Below, piece after piece: positions 1-4,284 of a stretch of DNA of 7,497 nucleotides (position 1 is the stretch's first letter; each line of letters begins with the position of its first letter). Origin of the DNA: an archaeon (GTDB lineage: Archaea; Nanobdellota; Nanobdellia; Woesearchaeales; JAHJEM01); NCBI GenBank assembly GCA_020057445.1, contig JAGVFV010000115.1, forward strand, positions 1 to 7,497. The letters are read 5' to 3'. Under the pieces are notes generated by a model. It searched no databases, was not told where the DNA came from, and was given only the letters and a program-made list of their open reading frames with translations. Position numbers and translations under genes: made by a program.

Positions 1-1
1 C

Positions 2-127
2 CTTCGTACACTTCGCCTTCGTGTCCTTGCGCTATATACGACGCACAAAGACACGTATCTCTATTACACCGGAAGCCTCCTGCAGCTCCACCTCGGCATG
101 ACAAGGGTACTCTACAGCATCAAGTGA
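2..127 (+). CDS. Possible 3' end of an upstream gene, unidentified
   Basis: One frame stays open from the left edge to a TGA at 125-127 and would encode about 41 C-terminal residues, ending LHLGMTRVLYSIK. The second half favours C or G at third codon positions, like the confident genes here. The promoter of the next gene begins right after this stop, which fits a gene boundary. However, the other two plus frames and one minus frame are also open over much of this stretch, and I recognise no family. It could equally be intergenic DNA. Confidence 0.25.
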   Translation, partial: LRTLRLRVLALYTTHKDTYLYYTGSLLQLHLGMTRVLYSIK

Positions 128-135
128 ACGAAAGG

Positions 136-143
136 AATTTAAA
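136..143 (+). promoter_or_regulatory. TATA box of the RBBP9-like hydrolase gene
   Basis: AATTTAAA is centred 26.5 nt before the ATG at 166 and is preceded by a purine-rich GAAAGG that could serve as a BRE. This is the archaeal TBP spacing to a transcription start, so the start site would lie at or next to the ATG and the mRNA would be leaderless. No Shine-Dalgarno sequence lies close to the ATG. Confidence 0.6.
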
Positions 144-165
144 CAAGACTTGACAACATACGGAC

Positions 166-717
166 ATGAAACGCGTAATTCTCATACACGGTTGGGAAGG
201 AAGCCCAGAGGACGGATGGAAGCCGTGGCTGAAATCAGAGCTTGAGAAGGAAGGATTCTTTGTCATCGTGCCTGCGATGCCTGACCCTGCCCATCCGAAA
301 ATGAAAGCATGGCTCTCCCACCTGAAAAAATCGGTCGGCACACCTGACAAAGACTGTTATCTTGTCGGGCACAGTCTTGGCTGCATCACCATATTACGAT
401 ATCTTGAATCGATCAACAGACCAATAGGAGGCGCAGTGCTTGTCGCAGGATTCACGAGCAGCCTCGGATACAAGGACCTCGAAAGCTTCTTCAAGACCCC
501 GATCATGTGGGAGAAGATCAGGCAGAATTGCGGGCGAGTCATCACCATCAACTCGGATAATGACCCCTACGTCTCCATTCATTACGCCAATTTCTTCAAG
601 AAAGAGCTCAACGCAGAAAGCATCATCGAGCACGATATGAAGCATTTTTCCGGAGACGACGGGATCACGAAGCTCCCTGTAGCAAAGGAAGCGATGATGA
701 AGATGGCACGAGGATGA
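166..717 (+). CDS. RBBP9/YdeN-family alpha/beta serine hydrolase
   Basis: The 183-residue protein is a small cytosolic alpha/beta hydrolase of the RBBP9/YdeN type. It starts with a hydrophobic strand followed by HGW (residues 8-10), the oxyanion-side motif of this family. The nucleophile elbow GHSLG places the catalytic serine at residue 70. The acid is Asp133 in NSDNDPYV and the histidine is His160 in MKHFSGDDG. The spacing between these three residues matches the Ser75/Asp138/His165 triad of human RBBP9, and the length is the usual one. The fold lacks a large lid, as expected for the family. The substrate is unknown; members are serine hydrolases with peptide- or ester-type activity in vitro. 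The gene has its own TATA box and is followed by a separately promoted gene, so it is probably monocistronic. The family is common in bacteria and patchy in archaea, so past transfer is possible but not shown here. Confidence 0.92.
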   Translation: MKRVILIHGWEGSPEDGWKPWLKSELEKEGFFVIVPAMPDPAHPKMKAWLSHLKKSVGTPDKDCYLVGHSLGCITILRYLESINRPIGGAVLVAGFTSSLGYKDLESFFKTPIMWEKIRQNCGRVITINSDNDPYVSIHYANFFKKELNAESIIEHDMKHFSGDDGITKLPVAKEAMMKMARG

Positions 718-792
718 ATGCGCAGGATTGTCCCATCTCCATATCATATACTAATTCAAAAGGCAAAATCTGTCCAAACAAAAAACCGCAAC

Positions 793-800
793 ATTTATTA
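793..800 (+). promoter_or_regulatory. TATA box of the VOC-family gene
   Basis: ATTTATTA, within ACATTTATTA at 791-800, is centred 28.5 nt before the ATG at 825. The 107-base gap after the previous gene is AT-rich and unlike the flanking coding DNA, which fits a promoter region. The identical ten bases occur in two other promoters of this window. Confidence 0.65.
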
Positions 801-812
801 ACAATAGTTAAT
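797..812. promoter_or_regulatory. Inverted repeat, possible operator of the VOC gene
   Basis: ATTAAC-AATA-GTTAAT is a perfect six-base dyad with a four-base centre. It overlaps the downstream edge of the TATA box and ends 13 bases before the start codon. A dimeric regulator bound here would compete with TBP or block polymerase. The site is AT-rich, so chance is a real alternative. No regulator gene is adjacent. Confidence 0.35.
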
Positions 813-824
813 TATCCTCTTGCC

Positions 825-1265
825 ATGAGACCGAACCGATCTACCAAAAAACAAGGAGTCGCACAGCAGATCTTCGTTAACCTCCCTGTGAAAGACCTCA
901 AGAAGACGATGACCTTCTTCAAAGCGCTCGGTTTCACGTTCAATCCGAAATTCACCGACAAGAAGGCCGCCTGCATGGTCATCGGAGAGAACATCTACTC
1001 CATGCTCATCACCGAGAAATTCTTCAAGACATTCATCAAGAAAGACATCAGCAATGCGAAGAAGAGCACGGAAGTGCTGCTTGCCTTGTCTGTCGAGAGC
1101 AGGGAGAAGGTCGATAATATTATCTGGAGAGCAGTCAAGGCCGGCGGGAAGGAACCAAGACCCCCACAGGACTATGGCTGGATGTATGCTCGTGCGTTTG
1201 AAGACATCAACAGACACATCTGGGAAGTATTCTTCATGGATGAGACCGCCAGACCTGACCATTGA
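825..1265 (+). CDS. Glyoxalase/bleomycin-resistance (VOC) family protein
   Basis: The 146-residue protein has the paired beta-alpha-beta-beta-beta layout of the vicinal oxygen chelate superfamily. The first module opens with IFVNLPVKDLKKTMTFFKALGF (residues 16-37). The second opens near residue 83 with VLLALSVESREKVDNII and closes with FEDINRHIWEVFFMD (125-139). Glu134 in HIWEVF sits where these enzymes usually have a metal-ligand glutamate, and H131-x-W-E is the standard end motif. The usual D-x-D-G-H is D-I-N-R-H here. Close relatives are abundant bacterial proteins annotated as glyoxalase-like, with no settled substrate, so the reaction cannot be named. I chose the ATG at 825 because the VOC fold begins just after it and a TATA box lies 28 nt upstream. 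The same frame extends back to 714, but that part looks non-coding. Confidence 0.88.
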   Translation: MRPNRSTKKQGVAQQIFVNLPVKDLKKTMTFFKALGFTFNPKFTDKKAACMVIGENIYSMLITEKFFKTFIKKDISNAKKSTEVLLALSVESREKVDNIIWRAVKAGGKEPRPPQDYGWMYARAFEDINRHIWEVFFMDETARPDH

Positions 1266-1272
1266 TACGATC

Positions 1273-1293
1273 ACGAAAGAATTCTTATTTCGT
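1273..1293 (+). terminator. Possible hairpin with T-rich tract after the VOC gene
   Basis: ACGAAA (1273-1278) can pair with TTTCGT (1288-1293), and the loop is rich in T (TTCTTATTT at 1282-1290). It lies eight bases after the VOC stop codon. Archaeal termination depends mainly on T tracts, so the T-rich stretch may matter more than the stem. The evidence is weak. Confidence 0.25.
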
Positions 1294-1315
1294 ACATATG
1301 TGATGCGTGGAAAAC

Positions 1316-1323
1316 TATATATA
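1316..1323 (+). promoter_or_regulatory. TATA box of the DUF7670-type membrane protein gene
   Basis: TATATATA is centred 26.5 nt before the ATG at 1346, with an A-rich GGAAAAC just upstream as a possible BRE. The spacing predicts a leaderless transcript and supports 1346 as the start. Confidence 0.65.
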
Positions 1324-1345
1324 GTCTCCTATCCGACCAGCCTGC

Positions 1346-1735
1346 ATGACGAAAAAAAAGGCCGCGACGAAGAAACCCGGCCGATGGCTTTATTGGACTC
1401 CAAGGATCCTCTCGATGCTCTTCATCGCATTCATGGTGCTGATGTCATTTGACGTCTTTGGCACAGGCATCGGATTCTGGGGGACAATCGCGGCATTCCT
1501 CATCCACAACATCCCCGCATTCATCATGATCGCAGTCCTCATCATCTCATGGAAGAAGGAGATCGTCGGAGGCATCGCATTCATCCTGTTCGGACTTGCC
1601 TACATCGCGCTCCTTGCGATACAGGCGATACGCAACGGATTCGAATGGTACATGCTTGCCTGGTCCATCCAGATCGCGGGAGTGGCATTTCTTGTCGGCA
1701 TCCTCTTCCTCATCAACTGGAAAAAGCGAAAATGA
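1346..1735 (+). CDS. Four-helix membrane protein, DUF7670-like
   Basis: The 129-residue integral membrane protein has a short lysine-rich N-terminus (TKKKAATKK), four hydrophobic segments at roughly 17-35, 45-67, 73-92 and 103-123, and a positive C-terminal tail WKKRK. Both ends are therefore likely cytoplasmic. Family-like marks are W-x-x-R-I-L near residues 17-22, FDVFG at 35-39, LIHNIPAF at 52-59 just before helix 2, and SWKKEIVGG at 68-76 between helices 2 and 3. This pattern fits the small archaeal/bacterial DUF7670 family, whose function is unknown. No catalytic or transport motif is visible. The gene has its own promoter and faces a convergent nucleotidyltransferase gene across about 90 bases, so context gives no functional clue. 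Confidence 0.75.
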   Translation: MTKKKAATKKPGRWLYWTPRILSMLFIAFMVLMSFDVFGTGIGFWGTIAAFLIHNIPAFIMIAVLIISWKKEIVGGIAFILFGLAYIALLAIQAIRNGFEWYMLAWSIQIAGVAFLVGILFLINWKKRK

Positions 1736-1826
1736 AGAGGAGCGGAAGTCTACCATCCGAGCGCCGCTTTCCAGAGTGATATACTGCCAGATAGGGATTG
1801 GTAACCTGCTTAATGACAGGATAATG

Positions 1827-2294
1827 CTATAGTCGCGACTTCTCTTTCAAGAACTCCAGGATGCGGCGTGCCTTGTGCTCTCTTTTCGTCTCTGCATAGG
1901 CCTGCGCCTCTGCCTCCAACGTAAAGCAAGGGATCTGGACATCATCCCATCTGATCGATATCAGCCTCTTTTCCAACAATTTGCTCACATACTCTCCTGC
2001 ATCCTGCTCCCCGAGAATCTGAACGTCAACAGCGCCTATCACCACCTTCACTTCCCACGCAGGAAAATGACCAAGCGACTGCAATTCCCTGACTGGAGAA
2101 GGAGCATATGCTGAGAAAATCTCATGCATCTTCGCCAGATCCTTCAATCGGACGACGATATCCAGGTCGGCAGGCTGGACATCCATCCCCTGCAGCCGCA
2201 TATTTACACTTCCGATCACTGCAAAGGGAATGTCGTTCTCTGTCAAAGATATGCACACTAACTTTAATGCATTATTGAAGCGGGAATCGAGCAT
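1827..2294 (-). CDS. Solitary minimal nucleotidyltransferase-fold protein
   Basis: With the start chosen here the protein has 155 residues. It shows the DNA polymerase beta-like nucleotidyltransferase pattern: a helix, then FAVIGSVNMRLQG with the Gly-Ser pair at 28-29, then ADLDIVV with the two metal-binding aspartates at 43 and 45. A third carboxylate is probably Asp90 in VDVQILG, or less likely Glu81. The C-terminus is a charged helix (AETKREHKARRILEFLKEK). Such proteins transfer nucleotides to protein, tRNA or small-molecule acceptors, or act as antitoxins. No HEPN partner is adjacent, so a toxin-antitoxin role is not supported. The frame extends upstream to an ATG at 2357, but the ATG at 2294 is preferred. 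A TATA box sits 26.5 nt before it, the domain begins at once, and 2357 would fall inside the promoter of the divergent gene. Confidence 0.8.
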   Translation of the reverse strand: MLDSRFNNALKLVCISLTENDIPFAVIGSVNMRLQGMDVQPADLDIVVRLKDLAKMHEIFSAYAPSPVRELQSLGHFPAWEVKVVIGAVDVQILGEQDAGEYVSKLLEKRLISIRWDDVQIPCFTLEAEAQAYAETKREHKARRILEFLKEKSRL

Positions 2295-2316
2295 GCGTCC
2301 GAAATACTGCCTTCCA

Positions 2317-2324
2317 TATATTAA
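2317..2324 (-). promoter_or_regulatory. TATA box of the nucleotidyltransferase gene
   Basis: On the minus strand TTAATATA, within AAATATTAATATATGG, is centred 26.5 nt upstream of the ATG at 2294. No TATA-like sequence is found at that distance from the two in-frame upstream ATGs (2345, 2357). The site therefore decides the start. Confidence 0.6.
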
Positions 2325-2355
2325 TATTTCTAGAGTTTCAGACATGAAAGCAAAC

Positions 2356-2363
2356 ATTTATTA
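2356..2363 (+). promoter_or_regulatory. TATA box of the DUF523 gene
   Basis: ATTTATTA, within ACATTTATTA at 2354-2363, is centred 28.5 nt before the ATG at 2388 and is preceded by AAGCAA as a possible BRE. It lies about 39 bases from the TATA box of the divergent nucleotidyltransferase gene, so the two promoters share a 93-base region and could be co-regulated. Confidence 0.65.
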
Positions 2364-2387
2364 CGTTCTGCCAACAACACCAGATTC

Positions 2388-2813
2388 ATGAAACTGTGCA
2401 GCGCTTGCCTCCTTGGCATTAATTGCAGGTATGACGGACAGGGCAAGCCAGACGAACAGGTCATTGCCCTTTCCAGAAAAGAAGTCCTCATCCCTGTCTG
2501 CCCAGAACAATTAGGAGGGCTTGGCACACCCCGGCCTCCTGCAGAACAACAGAATGATAAGGTATTTACCAAGGACGGAGAAGACGTCACTGCATTATTC
2601 GAAAAAGGCGCGAGGGAAACCCTCAAGATCGCACGATTGTTCAACTGCACAGAAGCGATACTGAAGGCAAGATCGCCATCCTGCGGCTCTGGCAAGGTCT
2701 ATGACGGGACATTCTCAGGAAGGCTCATAAAGGGAGACGGGGTGACTGCATCGTTATTGAAGAAAACCAATATCAAGGTAATCACAGAAGAAGAGCTGCA
2801 AGAAAATACATGA
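2388..2813 (+). CDS. DUF523 family protein, thiouracil-desulfidase-like
   Basis: The 141-residue protein is a complete single-domain DUF523 member. Its three signature blocks are CLLGINCRYDG (residues 7-17), PVCPEQLGGLGTPRPPAE (36-53) and RSPSCGSGKVYDG (95-107), followed by GDGVTA (116-121). The conserved cysteines 7, 38 and 99 correspond to the set that holds a [4Fe-4S] cluster in the characterised DUF523 enzyme TudS, which removes sulfur from thiouracil. Extra cysteines are at 4, 13 and 87. By inference this protein may carry such a cluster and act on a thiolated base or another sulfur compound in the cytosol, but the substrate in archaea is not known. Some relatives carry an additional C-terminal DUF1722 domain, which is absent here. 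It has its own promoter and is divergent from the nucleotidyltransferase. Confidence 0.9.
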   Translation: MKLCSACLLGINCRYDGQGKPDEQVIALSRKEVLIPVCPEQLGGLGTPRPPAEQQNDKVFTKDGEDVTALFEKGARETLKIARLFNCTEAILKARSPSCGSGKVYDGTFSGRLIKGDGVTASLLKKTNIKVITEEELQENT

Positions 2814-2923
2814 TCCCATCATGTCTTGCTCTTTGACAAGAACGGAGGGAACGAATACTACGAAAGCGAAAAATATTTCGACGGGACACATCTTGCTCAA
2901 CAATTCGTGATCCATTTACAAAC
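2814..2923 (+). other. Intergenic region with a small AT-rich hairpin
   Basis: This is part of the longest gene-free stretch in the window (about 140 bases). CGAAA and TTTCG at 2867-2880 form a five-base stem around AATA. A second weak stem, TCTTG with CAAGA, lies near 2824-2841. Either could mark the end of the DUF523 transcript. No T run long enough for a confident archaeal terminator is present. I see no gene here; the frames open across it have no family features. Confidence 0.3.
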
Positions 2924-2931
2924 ATTTATTA
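2924..2931 (+). promoter_or_regulatory. TATA box of the zinc-ribbon gene
   Basis: ATTTATTA, within ACATTTATTA at 2922-2931, is centred 26.5 nt before the ATG at 2954, with ACAA just upstream. This again predicts an mRNA starting at or next to the ATG. Confidence 0.65.
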
Positions 2932-2953
2932 AGTCACCTGGAAGTACTATACG

Positions 2954-3235
2954 ATGGCCATCCATTTCAAGCAGAAATGCGCACGCTGCAAGAAGAACTA
3001 CGTGGCAGCGACCAACAGGAGCCATTATATCGTCTGCTGGGACTGCCAGAAGAACGAGCTCCAAGGGGAGATCACCGACCCTGCAATGAAACGGCTCTTC
3101 AAGATACCGGAAGAGATGTACATGAATAACTCGTTCCTGCGCGACATCAAGAGCAAATACCTCAGATACGGCAACCTTTCTGACAAGCAGATCCAAGCCT
3201 TCAAGAAGACAGTGAAATCATTCAACGAATCGTGA
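2954..3235 (+). CDS. Small zinc-ribbon protein of unknown function
   Basis: The 93-residue protein begins with a four-cysteine zinc ribbon: CARC at residues 9-12 and CWDC at 28-31, separated by a basic loop (KKNYVAATNRSH). The C-terminal part is a helical region with the pattern FLRDIKSKYLRYGNLSDKQ (61-79) and a final basic helix. That F-L-x-x-I-x-x-x-Y-x-x-Y-G-x-L-S-x-x-Q motif recurs, to my knowledge, as a short helical tail in assorted small zinc and phage or archaeal proteins. It has no assigned function that I can state. The basic charge and zinc knuckle make nucleic-acid or ribosome binding plausible, but nothing shows it directly. The gene has its own leaderless-type promoter. Its last 14 bases overlap the end of the convergent exchanger gene. 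Confidence 0.8.
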   Translation: MAIHFKQKCARCKKNYVAATNRSHYIVCWDCQKNELQGEITDPAMKRLFKIPEEMYMNNSFLRDIKSKYLRYGNLSDKQIQAFKKTVKSFNES

Positions 3236-4178
3236 ACAGGAAGGCAAGATACCCCGCATAGATCAGCAGGAAGAAGATGCCGTTCCTTCTCGAGATCTCA
3301 TGCTTCTTATCCAAGAACACGAAGAAGAACAGCGCAAGCGTCGATATGAACAAGAACAGCAGATCATAATTCGCAATAGCTGAAAAGGGAGTGTCATGGA
3401 AAAAGAAAGTCACGCCCAAGATAAAGAATGCGTTGAAGATGTTCGAGCCGATGATATTTCCCACAGCAAGGCCGACGTTCTTCCGAAGCGCGGCCATGAC
3501 AGATGTCACCAGTTCCGGAAGGCTTGTTCCGATCGCGATAATCGTCGCAGAGATCACGAATTCGGAAATCTTGAGCAGACGGGCGATATGCACTGCACCG
3601 TCGACAGTCCACTTCCCACCAAGATACAGACCGACAAGGCCAAGAAGCATAAGGCCTGCAATCTGCCAGTTCTTATACATCTTCACCTCGATATCTTCAG
3701 TCTTATCATGCCTGCGGGCAAGAAGGATAAGATAATAGAGGAATACGCCGAAGAAGACCAACAGGATCAAACCGTCTGCTCTTGAGAAAATATTCTCGCT
3801 TGCATGATTGAAGAATACATCATTCGCAAGGATGAAGATGACCACGATAGAAATGAGGCTGAACGGGATCTCACGCCACAACACTGATCTTTCTAAAGCA
3901 ACTGTGGTAATGACAGCAATAAGTCCAAGGATCAGCATGATATTTGCCATGTTGCTTCCGATGATATTGCCCAATGCAATATCAGCATTCCCTTGCAAAG
4001 CAGCATTGATATTCACCACAAGTTCAGGAAGGCTTGTTCCCATGGCAAGCACAGTCATGCCTATCATCAGATTCGACATGTGCAGCTTCTTAGCGAGGGC
4101 TGCGCTTCCCTTCACGAAGAAGTCCGCTCCCTTGACTATAAGTCCAATGCCTAGGATGAAAAGGATATAGACAAGCAT
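3222..4178 (-). CDS. Ca2+/cation antiporter, CaCA (NCX/YrbG) family
   Basis: The 318-residue membrane protein would exchange Ca2+ for Na+ or H+. It has about ten hydrophobic helices and the two inverted alpha repeats of the CaCA superfamily: GTSLPE (residues 47-52) with GNIIGSNMAN (70-79), and GTSLPE (217-222) with GNIIGSNIFN (240-249). By comparison with the archaeal exchanger NCX_Mj, Glu52 and Glu222 are the main ion-binding acids, with Ser49, Ser75, Thr218, Ser219 and Ser245 around them. Asn249 sits where NCX_Mj has Asp240. A short charged loop near 155-169 links the two halves, and no large regulatory domain is present, as usual in prokaryotes. The frame extends upstream to 4286, but that part is cysteine-rich and crosses the gatD promoter. 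The ATG at 4178 begins the first helix and has a TATA box 27.5 nt away. The ion specificity cannot be read from sequence. Confidence 0.92.
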   Translation of the reverse strand: MLVYILFILGIGLIVKGADFFVKGSAALAKKLHMSNLMIGMTVLAMGTSLPELVVNINAALQGNADIALGNIIGSNMANIMLILGLIAVITTVALERSVLWREIPFSLISIVVIFILANDVFFNHASENIFSRADGLILLVFFGVFLYYLILLARRHDKTEDIEVKMYKNWQIAGLMLLGLVGLYLGGKWTVDGAVHIARLLKISEFVISATIIAIGTSLPELVTSVMAALRKNVGLAVGNIIGSNIFNAFFILGVTFFFHDTPFSAIANYDLLFLFISTLALFFFVFLDKKHEISRRNGIFFLLIYAGYLAFLFTIR

Positions 4179-4201
4179 GCAACACCTGCGGATTTCAAGA
4201 A

Positions 4202-4209
4202 TATATAAA
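4202..4209 (-). promoter_or_regulatory. TATA box of the exchanger gene
   Basis: On the minus strand TTTATATA is centred 27.5 nt upstream of the ATG at 4178 and is preceded by GAAAAGC as a possible BRE. It supports the shorter start over the upstream in-frame ATG at 4286. Confidence 0.65.
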
Positions 4210-4253
4210 GCTTTTCTCGCAAACCTGCAAAATGCACAAGCCACCCCGCAATG

Positions 4254-4261
4254 TTTATAAA
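4254..4261 (+). promoter_or_regulatory. TATA box of gatDE
   Basis: TTTATAAA is centred 27.5 nt before the gatD ATG at 4285, preceded by CCGCAATG. It lies about 52 bases from the exchanger TATA box in a 106-base divergent region. The spacing predicts a leaderless gatD-gatE transcript. Confidence 0.7.
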
Positions 4262-4284
4262 TCCCCGACCATTCAAGACAGGTC

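Noticed and set aside
714..824. N-terminal extension of the VOC protein starting at an ATG that overlaps the hydrolase stop (ATGA)
   Set aside because: The extension is AT-rich, has no family similarity and contains the TATA box and dyad. The domain begins just after the ATG at 825.
1054..1452. Plus-strand frame overlapping the VOC and membrane protein genes
   Set aside because: It is an arginine-rich shadow translation lying across two well-supported genes and an intergenic promoter.
1741..1768. AGCGG/CCGCT hairpin as terminator between the membrane protein and nucleotidyltransferase genes
   Set aside because: It has only five base pairs around an 18-base loop and no T tract, so it is indistinguishable from chance.
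1827..2294. MNT/HEPN-type toxin-antitoxin module
   Set aside because: The nucleotidyltransferase fold is present, but neither neighbour has HEPN features such as the R-x4-6-H motif; they are a membrane protein and a DUF523 protein.
2295..2357. Longer nucleotidyltransferase start at 2357 (or 2345)
   Set aside because: No TATA box lies at the proper distance, and the 2357 codon sits inside the divergent DUF523 TATA element. The ATG at 2294 has a well-placed promoter.
3396..3785. Plus-strand frames opposite the exchanger
   Set aside because: They are charged, low-information antisense translations of the exchanger helices. No promoter lies at the expected distance.
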